Shown here piece by piece: positions 20,863-29,776 of a stretch of DNA of 64,000 bases (its first letter is position 1; every line of letters starts with the position of its first letter). Origin of the DNA: Bacteroidales bacterium (GTDB lineage: Bacteria > Bacteroidota > Bacteroidia > Bacteroidales > Muribaculaceae). Under the pieces are notes generated by a model. The model was not told the origin of the DNA, did not search any database, and was given only the letters and a program-made list of their open reading frames with translations. A program made the position numbers and the translations under genes. The stretch spans positions 1 through 64,000 of the forward strand of contig CAAGJW010000037.1 of the NCBI GenBank assembly GCA_900770215.1. Direction: 5' to 3'.

Positions 20863-20941
20863 TATGTCGCGTGCGATATAGTTAAATTATCATAAACCCT
20901 CATTTATATCGCAAGCGATATAAATAATTTCGCTACCTTTG
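20863..20941 (+). promoter_or_regulatory. Promoter and palindromic operator of the marR-nitroreductase operon
   Basis: A perfect inverted repeat lies at 20903-20924 (arms TTTATATCGC and GCGATATAAA around AA). A related imperfect copy (TATGTCGCG..TGCGATATA) lies at 20863-20880, 40 bp upstream centre to centre. The -7 box TACCTTTG is at 20934-20941, so the perfect site sits where the -33 region should be. This geometry is typical of repression by the adjacent MarR protein; autoregulation is inferred. Confidence 0.7.
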
Positions 20942-20975
20942 TGCCCGTAATCAAGGCAAACAGAGAGGAAAAAAC

Positions 20976-21428
20976 ATGGCAAGCGACAAAATAAGGCTCG
21001 ACGACCAGCTGTGCTTCAAGTTCTACACCCTGAGCCGGCTCGTGATCCAGACCTACGAGCCCCACTTCAGGAAAATAGGCATCACCTACACCCAATATCT
21101 TGTGCTCATGGTGCTGTGGGAGCGCGACGAGCAGCCGGTCAACGACATCGCCACGCGCCTGCTCCTGGGCATCAACACCATCTCGCCGCTCATCAAGCGC
21201 ATGGAGAATAGCGGCCTCGTGAGCCGCCATGGCAGCACGGCCGACAAGCGCAAGCAGATCGTGTTTCTCACCCAGAGAGGGCGCCAGCTCGAAGCCATGG
21301 TGGCCCAAGCCCGCGACGAGCTGATGGCACGCCTGGCCAGCAACAGCGCCCTGGCCGAGACCATGCAGGGGCTGGGGCCAAAGCTCGACAAGTTGATCGC
21401 CTACTATGTGCAATGCCGAGAGCAATAA
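20976..21428 (+). CDS. MarR family transcriptional regulator
   Basis: A 150-residue winged-helix regulator. The family pattern is clear: an N-terminal dimerisation helix, ITYTQYLVLMVLWERDEQPVNDIATRL (helix-turn-helix entry), LLGINTISPLIKRMENSGLVSR (recognition helix) and the wing with DKRKQIVFLTQRG. A cysteine occurs at residue 10 (DDQLCFKFY), as in OhrR-type thiol sensors, where it reacts with peroxides. The gene is preceded by palindromic operators and followed 26 bp later by a nitroreductase, so it probably controls an oxidative or electrophile-stress operon including itself. Confidence 0.93.
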   Translation: MASDKIRLDDQLCFKFYTLSRLVIQTYEPHFRKIGITYTQYLVLMVLWERDEQPVNDIATRLLLGINTISPLIKRMENSGLVSRHGSTADKRKQIVFLTQRGRQLEAMVAQARDELMARLASNSALAETMQGLGPKLDKLIAYYVQCREQ

Positions 21429-21454
21429 AAAAACGAAACAAAACATAACACAAC

Positions 21455-22180
21455 ATGAGTTTACAAGAGATTTTAAACCACCGCCGTGCCGTCAGGCACT
21501 ACGACCCCAGCAAGCCCCTCGATCCCGAGCGGGTGAAGCAATGCCTGCAACTGGCCACACTGGCCCCCACGAGCTCCAACATGCAGCTGTGGGAGTGCTA
21601 CCACGTGACCGACAAGGCCGTGCTCGCCCAGCTGGCCCATGCCTGCCTCGACCAGCTCACAGCCACCTCGGCACAAGAGATGGTGGTCTTCGTCACCCGC
21701 CAAGACCTCTACAAGCGCCACGCCGAGGCCGCGCGCAAGTTTGAAGAAGAAAACCAGCGTCGCAACAGCCCTGTCGAGAAGCAGGAGAAGCGCATCAAAA
21801 AGTGGGACCTCTACTATGGCAAGGTCATGCCCTTCCTCTACTCGCGCTGCCTGGGCGTGTGGGGGCTGGTGCGCAAGCTCCTGGCCCAGTGCGTGGGCCT
21901 GAAGCGGCCCATCGTGCGCCAGGTGAGTGAGGGCGACGTGCGCGTGGTGGTGCACAAGAGCTGCGCCCTGGCCGTGCAGACGTTCATGCTGGCCATGAGC
22001 GAGGCCGGCTACGACACCTGCCCGCTCGAGGGCTTCGACAGCCGGCTGGTGAAAAAAGCCTTGGGCCTGCCCCGCAAGGTGGAGATCAACATGGTCATCA
22101 CTTGCGGCGTGCGCCTGCCCGACGGCGTGTGGGGCGACCGCTACCGCCAGCCCTTCGACGAGACCTACCACCGCGTGTGA
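21455..22180 (+). CDS. Nitroreductase family flavoprotein
   Basis: A 241-residue FMN-dependent oxidoreductase-like protein. The start LQEILNHRRAVRHYDPSKPL and the LAPTSSNMQLWECYHV segment form the usual FMN-binding region. The C-terminal part (ALAVQTFMLAMSEAGYDTCPLEGFD, then LGLPRKVEINMVITCGV) is family-typical. Residues about 85-150 are an unusually long, charged and hydrophobic insertion relative to minimal nitroreductases. Substrates are unknown; reduction of quinones or nitro compounds is the family norm. It is cotranscribed with the MarR regulator and followed by a strong terminator. Confidence 0.88.
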   Translation: MSLQEILNHRRAVRHYDPSKPLDPERVKQCLQLATLAPTSSNMQLWECYHVTDKAVLAQLAHACLDQLTATSAQEMVVFVTRQDLYKRHAEAARKFEEENQRRNSPVEKQEKRIKKWDLYYGKVMPFLYSRCLGVWGLVRKLLAQCVGLKRPIVRQVSEGDVRVVVHKSCALAVQTFMLAMSEAGYDTCPLEGFDSRLVKKALGLPRKVEINMVITCGVRLPDGVWGDRYRQPFDETYHRV

Positions 22181-22200
22181 CCCGTGGCACAACCCACGGC

Positions 22201-22259
22201 AAATGCGCCCGCAACAGCACAAAAACAAATCGCCATTGCTGCTGCGGGCGCATTTTTTT
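22201..22259 (+). terminator. Strong intrinsic terminator of the marR-nitroreductase operon
   Basis: AAATGCGCCCGCA pairs perfectly with TGCGGGCGCATTT, extended by CAGCA/TGCTG, and is followed by T7. It lies 20 bp past the stop. Confidence 0.85.
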
Positions 22260-22450
22260 GCGTCCCTGCAACACCGCCGTGCCATTGCGTCAACCAAAAA
22301 CGGGCGAAACAAAATGGCATAGCCCCTTGACAATCAAAAAAATCAGTTTTTTTTGAAAAAAAACTTTGCTGTGCAGATTGGCCACACACTTATGTTTTTA
22401 CTTTGCAGCGTAAAGAAAGTGAAACATTAACTTAAAAACGAAAAATAGAG

Positions 22451-23230
22451 ATGAAAGTTCTATCAGTACAACAACCATGGGCCTCGCTCATCGTGGCCGG
22501 CATCAAGACAGTCGAAAACCGCACTTGGCAACCCAAGCAGCTGCCTGGGCGCATCCTCATCCACGCAAGCAAGAAAACCTCGCTGCGCCTCATGAACCAC
22601 GAGCCGCTGGAGTGGGTGCAGGAAATTTTCAACGAGCAACTGTTTGGCAACCTGCCCGATTTCACCGACATGCCAGCCAACGCCATCATAGGCTACGTCA
22701 CCGTCGAGCGCATCGACAAGGACAACGCCAGCAGCGTGTGGGCTGCCGGCGAGAGCAAAGACGAGAGGCTCTACTACTGGCACCTGACCGATGCACACAT
22801 CTTCGACGAGCCCATCGTGGGCGTGAAAGGCAAACTGCACCTGTGGGACTACAACCTCGATGCCGACAACCTACCGCCAGCCCACACAGTGAGCCTGGCA
22901 AGGCTAAGCGTTGACGGCGACAACGTGAACGTGCCGCTCACAGCGGCCCACCTGGCCACCTTGCAGCCCAACCAGTCGCTCACAATCGAGCTCGGCACCG
23001 TTGCCGACGTGATGTGCCAGCCCGATGTGTACGCTCTGAAACCGCTCAAAACCGTGACCTTCTTTCACGGGCCACAGCGGCGCACCTTCGCGCTGAGCCC
23101 CGAGACCGACGCGCAATACTATGTCGACGACAGCGACGAAGAGAACCCGGCCATGTTTTTCTCCAAGCTGCACAAGGATGGAGCAGTGCGCTGGGTGGCC
23201 AACCTCGTGTGGGGCGACGAGCAGCATTGA
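22451..23230 (+). CDS. ASCH-domain protein with an uncharacterised C-terminal region
   Basis: The N-terminal 125 residues form an ASCH (PUA-like) domain: LSVQQPWASLIVAGIKTVENRTW, then GRILIHASKK and a later IIGYVTVERI strand. ASCH domains bind RNA, and some act as nucleases or cytidine-derivative amidohydrolases. Residues about 140-259 are not recognised; they are beta-rich and include an acidic loop (YYVDDSDEENPAMFF). The gene stands alone, 190 bp after a terminator and 178 bp before the WYL gene. The domain call is good; the biological role is unknown. Confidence 0.8.
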   Translation: MKVLSVQQPWASLIVAGIKTVENRTWQPKQLPGRILIHASKKTSLRLMNHEPLEWVQEIFNEQLFGNLPDFTDMPANAIIGYVTVERIDKDNASSVWAAGESKDERLYYWHLTDAHIFDEPIVGVKGKLHLWDYNLDADNLPPAHTVSLARLSVDGDNVNVPLTAAHLATLQPNQSLTIELGTVADVMCQPDVYALKPLKTVTFFHGPQRRTFALSPETDAQYYVDDSDEENPAMFFSKLHKDGAVRWVANLVWGDEQH

Positions 23231-23407
23231 TCATTGCCCAACGCCACGCTCGGCAACCGAGAGAGAATGCCTGCCTCACGTCGAGGGCATCTCAACATTT
23301 TGCCGCCATCGGCACCTCAACAATCAATAAAATTTAGTAAATTTGTGGGTCGTAACAACAGCGTTTTTTCACCCATTATTGTTACCCCGCGCCAATCATC
23401 GCTCACA

Positions 23408-24457
23408 ATGCCAATAAACAAGAACGCCAACATAAGATACAGCACCCTCGACCGCTGCTTCCGCGACAAGCATCGCAAGTACTTTATCGACGACCTCATC
23501 GACGCGTGCAACGAGGCCCTGCTCTCCTACAACATCGATGGCGGAGTGAAACGCCGCCAAATCTTCGACGACATCAGGTTTATGGAGAGCGACGCCGGCT
23601 ACGCCATCGAACTCGACAAGCTGCGCGACGGCAAGCGCGTGTATTATCGCTACCACGACCCGTACTTCAGCATCAACCAGCAACCGCTCAGCCAGGCCGA
23701 GGCCGCACAGCTGCAACAAGCTGTGATCACGCTCACGCGCTTCAGGGGGCTGCCGCAATATGAGTGGATCGAGGAAGTGATCACCACCCTCGAGCAACGC
23801 TTCAATCTGGGCGGCAAGAGCCAGAGCCTGGTGTGCTTTGAGCAGAACCCCTTGCTCAAGGGCCTGCAGCACCTGGGGCCGCTCATCGACGCCGCCACCG
23901 CCCACAAGGTGCTCAAGATCAACTATCACACCTACAAAAACGGCGGGCGCGACATCGACTTCATCATCCACCCCTACTACTTGAAGCAGTACAACAACCG
24001 CTGGTTCCTCTTCGGGCGCAACCACGGCACCGGTCAAGTCACGGTAGTTGCCCTCGACCGCATCATCGCCATCGAGCCCGTGAGCGACATCGAGTATATC
24101 GCCAGCGATATCGACTTCGACCACTACTTCGACACCATTGTGGGCGTGACCGTGCCCGACGACCCCACGGTGAAGACCATCGTGTTTCGCACCACCGAGA
24201 AGCGATACCCCTACATCGCCTCCAAGCCGCTACACCGCTCGCAGCGCATCGTCGACCGCAAGCAGTGCATCCTGCAAATCGAGGTGGCGCCCAACTTTGA
24301 GCTCGAGCAGAAGCTGCTCTCCTTCGGGGCCGACATCGAGGTGCTTGCCCCCGCCGAGTTGCGCGACCAGATCAAGCAAAAAGTGCAAGCCACCTATCGA
24401 GTGTATTTTACAGACATACAGAACACAACGACATCAAGCAATTTGCCATCGCCTTGA
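23408..24457 (+). CDS. WYL-domain transcriptional regulator
   Basis: The 349-residue protein has an N-terminal winged-helix region (RYSTLDRCFRDKHRKYFIDDLIDACNEALLSY), a linker, and a WYL domain (VLKINYHTYKNGGRDIDFIIHPYYLKQYNNRWFLFGRNH) with a WCX-like C-terminal extension. WYL domains sense nucleic-acid or nucleotide ligands and control defence, DNA-repair or mobile-element genes. ATG 23408 is preferred because a TAAATTTG -7 box lies at 23338-23345, inside the longer open frame that begins at 23234. No defence genes lie next to it, so its target is not evident. Confidence 0.9.
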   Translation: MPINKNANIRYSTLDRCFRDKHRKYFIDDLIDACNEALLSYNIDGGVKRRQIFDDIRFMESDAGYAIELDKLRDGKRVYYRYHDPYFSINQQPLSQAEAAQLQQAVITLTRFRGLPQYEWIEEVITTLEQRFNLGGKSQSLVCFEQNPLLKGLQHLGPLIDAATAHKVLKINYHTYKNGGRDIDFIIHPYYLKQYNNRWFLFGRNHGTGQVTVVALDRIIAIEPVSDIEYIASDIDFDHYFDTIVGVTVPDDPTVKTIVFRTTEKRYPYIASKPLHRSQRIVDRKQCILQIEVAPNFELEQKLLSFGADIEVLAPAELRDQIKQKVQATYRVYFTDIQNTTTSSNLPSP

Positions 24458-24577
24458 GCAAGCTCGTGAAATCAAAAATCGACCAGCGCAGGAGCCAATG
24501 ACAGCCACACGGGGGGCTTGCCATTGCACCCTGTGGGAGATTGCCGGGCGCAAAACATGCACTAAAATCATAGAAAC

Positions 24578-25051
24578 ATGAAACGACTACTTGAATATTT
24601 CGCAATCTTGGCATGCCTCGTTGTGGCGCTGTCGAGTTGTAGCGATGACAGCTTCATCACCGAGCATGACACGCACAAGGGCGAGTACACGGTGAGTTAC
24701 AACGTCACCTACTCTACCACTAGCGACTTCAACAATGTGGCTTACATCGGTTTTACAAGTTTTTTTGACAGTGAGAGTTACAAATACACCGGGCAGCCCA
24801 CACAGATCGAGAGGAGCATCGACGGGACTGAGGAATATATAACCGAAGCGCGTGTCCCAAAAGGGGCTCACGTTGAGCTCTCGACCTATGTAGACGTGGC
24901 AGAGGCTTTGCCCAACACCAAAGTCGAAATCTCGATTGAGATTTCAAAGAAAGGCGGGGGCCTGCCTTATACCGAAGTGGCAAAAGCGACTGCCACATGT
25001 CCGCTGAAAAACAATAGGCTCACGATCGGCTACGACGTGCCGAATGAATGA
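24578..25051 (+). CDS. Putative lipoprotein of unknown function
   Basis: A 157-residue exported protein. The signal peptide ends in lipobox LSSC (Cys near residue 21) followed by SDDS, a pattern compatible with outer-membrane lipoproteins. The mature part is beta-rich and resembles small periplasmic immunoglobulin-like or MmpS-like folds, but no family is recognised. It lies 120 bp downstream of the WYL gene on the same strand. Confidence 0.7.
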   Translation: MKRLLEYFAILACLVVALSSCSDDSFITEHDTHKGEYTVSYNVTYSTTSDFNNVAYIGFTSFFDSESYKYTGQPTQIERSIDGTEEYITEARVPKGAHVELSTYVDVAEALPNTKVEISIEISKKGGGLPYTEVAKATATCPLKNNRLTIGYDVPNE

Positions 25052-25469
25052 GCCACCCGCTCTTGTAACGGGCACAAAATTTTGCGCCCCACAGCAACGA
25101 TAATCATGTCGCTGCTCGTGCATGTGTTGATGGCTGTGCCGCCGCCTAACGGGGCTTGCCTGCGGTGGGGAGGGCCACGGTTGCAGGGGTTACACTCGCT
25201 GCCGCTCGCTCCACCGCCTGCCTAAATGCTGTCGCCCGCTTCACGGGCTACTGTCACGCACCACGGCCAAGTCGAGAATTAGCAACCACAGAAAACGCGG
25301 AATGCATGGAAAAATGCACCACTCGTTGTACTGCTGTAACAGCCGCCAGGCACAACTATCGCGTCAACAAAATCGGGTGGCAAAGGCAGGGGTGAAAAAA
25401 CATGTGCTGGTGATGCAATATCGGCTCGCTTTTTGCATTATATTAACAAGTAACTAAACCTTGCACACT
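25052..25469. other. 418-bp gap without a supported gene
   Basis: The region contains short open frames (for example 25156-25395 on the plus strand) whose composition is not protein-like. A short inverted repeat, TGCAATA / TATAATGCA-like, lies near 25410-25443 just ahead of the next gene. No RNA family or promoter was recognised with confidence. Confidence 0.5.
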
Positions 25470-25703
25470 ATGATTGAGTCCTGTTTCTTTGTATTTCTTG
25501 CCATCCTGCTTGTTGTCGCTATAATCGTTTTGGCAGCTCTGGCTTTGACAGGCGCTGTTGCCTATTACGGGGGTATCGCGCTGCTGATACTGCTGGGTGC
25601 CATCGCTGTGTATGGTGCAGTCACGGGCATCTACATGGCCTTGCGCAAGGCAAAGCTCAAAAAACACGGCACCCATTACCCTACCGACAATCCCAATTAC
25701 TGA
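25470..25703 (+). CDS. Small two-helix membrane protein
   Basis: A 77-residue protein with two hydrophobic helices (about residues 4-28 and 31-55) and a basic then polar C-terminus (LRKAKLKKHG). ATG 25470 is preferred to TTG 25461, nine bases upstream. No known family is recognised. It is convergent with the SNF2 gene, 54 bp away. Coding is supported by the consistent hydrophobic pattern and by the GC-rich codon use of the neighbourhood, but the evidence is modest. Confidence 0.6.
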   Translation: MIESCFFVFLAILLVVAIIVLAALALTGAVAYYGGIALLILLGAIAVYGAVTGIYMALRKAKLKKHGTHYPTDNPNY

Positions 25704-25756
25704 AACACACACCGCCTGCATAGCCAGAGCGATGCAACGGCAAGAGAGATAGAAAC

Positions 25757-28700
25757 TCATCCGAAGATTTCGCGCAGCTGCTTGTTGCTGAGTTTTCCTA
25801 TCCAGCTCTCTCCCGTGGCGACTGTGAGGTCGGCCAGGTCGCGCTTGGAGTTGATCATGTCGTTGATGCGCTCTTCAAAGGTGTTTTTGGTAATGAAGCG
25901 GTGCACCATCACGTTCTGCTTCTGCCCGATGCGATAGGCGCGATCGGTGGCCTGGGCCTCGACTGCGGGATTCCACCACAGGTCGTAGTGGATGACGTGG
26001 GTGGCAGCAGTGAGGTTGAGCCCGGTGCCGGCAGCCTTGAGCGAGAGCACAAAGAAGCGGTCGGCGCGGTTGTGCTGGAAGCGGTCGACCATGTCGGTGC
26101 GCTGCTTGAGCGAGCAGCCGCCGTGCAGAAACATGGGCTCGGTGCCCAAGGCCTGGGCGATAAAGTCCACGAGCATGTCGCCCATCTCCTTGAATTGTGT
26201 AAAAATGAGAGCTTTCTCGCCGCTCTCGTTGATCGACGACACCAGGTCGAGCAGCATCTGGGTCTTGCCCGAGAGCGACGGCGTGAGGTCGCCGTTTTTG
26301 AGATACTGCGACGGGTGATTGCATATTTGCTTGAGGGCAAGCATCATCTGCAACACAAGTCCTTGCCGCTTGAAGAGCTGCGAGCTGTCGTTCTGGTCGA
26401 TGCCCTCTATCACCCTCATGCTCTCGTTGAGCACCTGCTGGTAGATGGCGGCCTGCCGTGGCGTGAGCATGGCATACTCGTCTTGCTCAATCTTGTCGGG
26501 CAGGTCGTTGATAATGCTCTTGTCGGTCTTGAGGCGGCGCATCATCATGGGCGCGGTGATGCGTCGAAACAGGCTGGCACGTGCCTCGTCGCCCTCGAGC
26601 TGGATGGGACGGGCATACTCGTCGTTGAACGACTTGAGGCTGCCCAGGTAGCCCTTATTGGCAAAGTCCATTATGCTCCAGTACTCCGACAGGCGGTTCT
26701 CGACCGGCGTGCCGCTCATGGCGATGTGGGTGGGAGCCTTGAGCGCACGCACGGCCTTGCTCTGTGCCGTGGCGCTATTCTTGATATTCTGGGCCTCGTC
26801 GATGACCACCACGGCCCACTTGTGCTTTTTCAGCAGGTCGAGGTCGGAACGCACGAGGCCATAGGACGTGAGCAGAATGTCGTGACCATAGGCCTTGAGG
26901 TCGCGGGCCGGCCCGTGGTAGAGAAACACCGAGAGCGACGGTGCAAAACGCTGCAACTCGGCCTGCCAGTTGGCCAGCAAGCCAGTGGGAGCCACCACGA
27001 TGGCTCCAGCCTTGTCGAGCTGATGGTCGTCTTTGAGCTTCTGGAGCAAGGTAATGACCTGCAGGGTCTTGCCCAGACCCATATCGTCGGCAAGAATGCT
27101 GCCGAAGCCCAGCCTCATGTTGTGATACATCCACTCGTAGCCCCGCTTCTGGTAGGGTCGCAACGTGGCATTGATCTCGGCTGGAACGGGCAGGTCGTCG
27201 AGAGCTGTCAAGCGCTTGACAAGGGCCTTCACCTGGGGCGAGATCTCCACCCGTGCCCCCTTGTACTCCCCACTCAAGGCCACTTGCAGCATGCGTGAGG
27301 GCGTCATCTCGGTGCTCGACGCAATGGCCTTGCCTATGCGTTTCAAGTCGTCGGGGGTGACATAGATGTACTCCTGCTTGTAGCGCACCAGCCCCTGGGC
27401 ACGGCCCAAGAGCGACTGGTACTCCTCGACCGTAATCAACTGGTCGCCTATGGCAATTTTCCAGTCGAACTGCAGCAACTGGTCGAGACGCACGCCTGCA
27501 ACACCGATGGCACTCGAGGTCGAGAGGCTCACCGTGGGGCGGGGACGCAACAGGTACTGCAGCGACTTGGGCAGCAACACCTTGATGTGAAGCAAGCGCA
27601 TGGCCGGAATCACATCGACGAGAAACCGGGTGAAGCTCTCGTTGTCCATCTTGATGGGTTGCTGGGCCTCGCGGGCCAGATAGGTGTCGATGCCGCTCAA
27701 CAACGGCGACAGCAACGACACGTCGCGCAAAATGCTGTAGCGCGTGGCTGCAAAATCGGGGTCGACAAACACATCGCCGAGCGGCACATCGGCCCCGTCA
27801 CGCTCGGTATCGCTCACAGCGAGGTCGAGGCAGAACTCGGTGCCGTCTTTTTTCTTGTCGCTCACAATCACCACAGGCATGTAGCGCAGCTGGGGTGTCG
27901 ACAGGTGGTCGGTCCAGCTCTTGATGCCGCCTGGTATACCCAGCTCGCCTACTCCGTCAAACTTGAGTGCCTGGCCCTTGTAGAAAATTTCGGTCACCTT
28001 GTCGCACCATGCAGGCAACTTGGCCGTGAGCTGCATGATGCACGAGAGGAAACACGTGGTCATGAACCATGCGGGGTGCTGCGGAGCCAGCTTGCGGCGG
28101 GCGCTCTGCTCCACGACAACGCTGCCTGGGTCGAGATAGGCATCGGCATGCTGCAGGATGGCAGCCGTGGCCTGGTCGGCAGTGTAGGGAGCCCAGTCGA
28201 CACGCGTGGCGCCGTCTTTCTCCTGGCTCACGAGCGGGCACACGTTGCCATTGGCTGCCAGGTGCAGGGCCAGCATGCAGCAAGCACGCAAGCCATACAC
28301 GACGTTGCTCACACCCGTAAGCTCCTGGGCAGGCAAACTGGCCAGGTACTCCATCAGGTCGACCAGCTTGCTGGCACGTTTTGCCTGGTCAAAGTATACC
28401 TGCACGTTGCGCTCGGCATCGACGACCACACGCACCTGCTGGCCCTGCACTTCTTTAGGAATCCATCCCTGGGCCGTGCCGAGGGCGGCAGTGAGCTCAT
28501 AGCGCCCGCTCAACGCCTGCGTCGCCGCTTTGGCCGCACGGCGCAAGTTGCCCTCGTAGGTTTTCTTGAAGTCGCCGTCGGCATAGAATGCCGGCGAGTC
28601 GGGAAGCAACCTCACCATGGCATCACCAAGAGCGGCGATCGTGCTGTAGTCAAAACGCTGCAGCTCGGCAGGGGCAGGCTCGGCCTTGACCTTGGAGAGC

Positions 28701-29275
28701 GGCATGAGCTGCATGGCATCGGCCCAAGAGCTGAGCGCGATGGCCTTGCCAGGGTTGAGCGCAATGCCGCGCTTCGACAGCTCGGCCATGATGTCGACGC
28801 CGTGCAACTCAAAGATAATGAATGGGTTGTTGTCAATTTCCTGCCCCATCTTGTAGATCACAGCCGCAATGTGCTTGCAAGGCACCGCCCAGTCGGGACA
28901 GCTGCAATACATCTTCAAGTCGCGCCACGACGAGGGAAACACCTTCAAGCGCTGCGCGCGTGCAATGTCGAGCACTGCCGGCGAGAGCTTGCGGTTGAGC
29001 AGCTCGGCCACGATGGCTGGATGCTGCAAGATGCCCTCGACAAGGCGATCGATCTCTTCCTGCGAGAAGGTGTCGACCTGCAGTGCCACCTTATAGGGCC
29101 TGACACGGCTGCCTTGCACGCGGGCCGAGATGATATTGCCGTCGATTGTCACTTGCTTTACCGACCCGTTGCGGGCATATCGTGCCCCGCGCGGTATGCG
29201 GTTGGCATAGTCAATACTCGTGAGCGACTGCAGCCAAGCATTCCCCCACCACGTTTTGCCGAAGTTAGTTGCCAT
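25757..29275 (-). CDS. SWIM zinc-finger SNF2 family helicase
   Basis: A 1172-residue ATPase. It has a SWIM zinc finger near residues 122-142 (CSCPDWAVPCKH), a long middle region of the SNF2-associated type, and then the SNF2 ATPase core: motif I ILADDMGLGKTLQ, motif II VIDEAQNIKN, motif III MSGTPVEN. The helicase C-terminal part (ALIFTQFKEMGDML, LSLKAAGTGLNLTAATHVIHYD, QATDRAYRIGQ) completes it. Such bacterial HepA/SNF2 proteins translocate on DNA and are linked to transcription or repair. Length and motifs look intact. It follows tRNA-Pro on the same strand. Confidence 0.95.
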   Translation of the reverse strand: MATNFGKTWWGNAWLQSLTSIDYANRIPRGARYARNGSVKQVTIDGNIISARVQGSRVRPYKVALQVDTFSQEEIDRLVEGILQHPAIVAELLNRKLSPAVLDIARAQRLKVFPSSWRDLKMYCSCPDWAVPCKHIAAVIYKMGQEIDNNPFIIFELHGVDIMAELSKRGIALNPGKAIALSSWADAMQLMPLSKVKAEPAPAELQRFDYSTIAALGDAMVRLLPDSPAFYADGDFKKTYEGNLRRAAKAATQALSGRYELTAALGTAQGWIPKEVQGQQVRVVVDAERNVQVYFDQAKRASKLVDLMEYLASLPAQELTGVSNVVYGLRACCMLALHLAANGNVCPLVSQEKDGATRVDWAPYTADQATAAILQHADAYLDPGSVVVEQSARRKLAPQHPAWFMTTCFLSCIMQLTAKLPAWCDKVTEIFYKGQALKFDGVGELGIPGGIKSWTDHLSTPQLRYMPVVIVSDKKKDGTEFCLDLAVSDTERDGADVPLGDVFVDPDFAATRYSILRDVSLLSPLLSGIDTYLAREAQQPIKMDNESFTRFLVDVIPAMRLLHIKVLLPKSLQYLLRPRPTVSLSTSSAIGVAGVRLDQLLQFDWKIAIGDQLITVEEYQSLLGRAQGLVRYKQEYIYVTPDDLKRIGKAIASSTEMTPSRMLQVALSGEYKGARVEISPQVKALVKRLTALDDLPVPAEINATLRPYQKRGYEWMYHNMRLGFGSILADDMGLGKTLQVITLLQKLKDDHQLDKAGAIVVAPTGLLANWQAELQRFAPSLSVFLYHGPARDLKAYGHDILLTSYGLVRSDLDLLKKHKWAVVVIDEAQNIKNSATAQSKAVRALKAPTHIAMSGTPVENRLSEYWSIMDFANKGYLGSLKSFNDEYARPIQLEGDEARASLFRRITAPMMMRRLKTDKSIINDLPDKIEQDEYAMLTPRQAAIYQQVLNESMRVIEGIDQNDSSQLFKRQGLVLQMMLALKQICNHPSQYLKNGDLTPSLSGKTQMLLDLVSSINESGEKALIFTQFKEMGDMLVDFIAQALGTEPMFLHGGCSLKQRTDMVDRFQHNRADRFFVLSLKAAGTGLNLTAATHVIHYDLWWNPAVEAQATDRAYRIGQKQNVMVHRFITKNTFEERINDMINSKRDLADLTVATGESWIGKLSNKQLREIFG

Positions 29276-29457
29276 GAGCGATGTGAAATAAAGTGTATTG
29301 GTTTTTATTTGCTATAAAAAGTAAACGTTTTGCCCACAAAGATATATAAAAAATCACAAGTCTCGCTACTGCGCCAGCAGTTTTCAACACACCCGCAACA
29401 AAAAAACTATCGACAAAGCAGTGAAAGCCATGCCGATAGCAAATTTTACAACAATAA

Positions 29458-29534
29458 TGGTCGGGGTACCAGGATTCGAACTTGGGACCTCCTGCTCCCA
29501 AAGCAGGCGCGCTAACCAACTGCGCTACACCCCG
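29458..29534 (-). tRNA. tRNA-Pro (anticodon UGG)
   Basis: On the minus strand a complete cloverleaf can be drawn. The 7-bp acceptor stem is CGGGGTG with TACCCCG (last pair G-T), the D loop carries AGTTGGTTAGCG, and the anticodon stem CCTGC/GCAGG encloses TTTGGGA, so the anticodon is UGG. The T arm has GTTCGAATC. Discriminator A is followed by an encoded CCA (29460-29458). A consensus promoter lies 45 bp upstream. Confidence 0.97.
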
Positions 29535-29579
29535 CAGGTGCAAAAACCAAAAGCGCAAAAGCGTTCAGAAAATGCGATG

Positions 29580-29609
29580 CAAAGGTACTACATTTTTCCG
29601 ACTCTGCAA
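29580..29609 (-). promoter_or_regulatory. Promoter of tRNA-Pro: TTG, 19 nt, TACCTTTG (minus strand)
   Basis: The complement of 29580-29587 reads TACCTTTG and the complement of 29607-29609 reads TTG, with 19 nt between. It points at the tRNA gene. Confidence 0.75.
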
Positions 29610-29776
29610 GCATTTGTTCCAATTTTTTAATTTTTTCAAGCACGATTACCAATTGTGCCAATAATGTTGTAATTTTGTGAATTGGTTGCGCCGGCAAGCC
29701 TGAAGAGCAGGCCTTGGCGTGCGTTGCCACACTACAAGAGCAAGAATAACAAACTACAATAATCTCAAGAAGAAAG

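Noticed and set aside
25156..25395. 79-residue plus-strand open frame in the 418-bp gap
   Set aside because: Composition is not protein-like (Arg/Ala/Thr/Cys-rich without pattern), with no promoter or start signal.
27587..29317. 576-residue plus-strand open frame opposite the SWIM-SNF2 gene
   Set aside because: Antisense to all the helicase motifs, with no protein-like features of its own.
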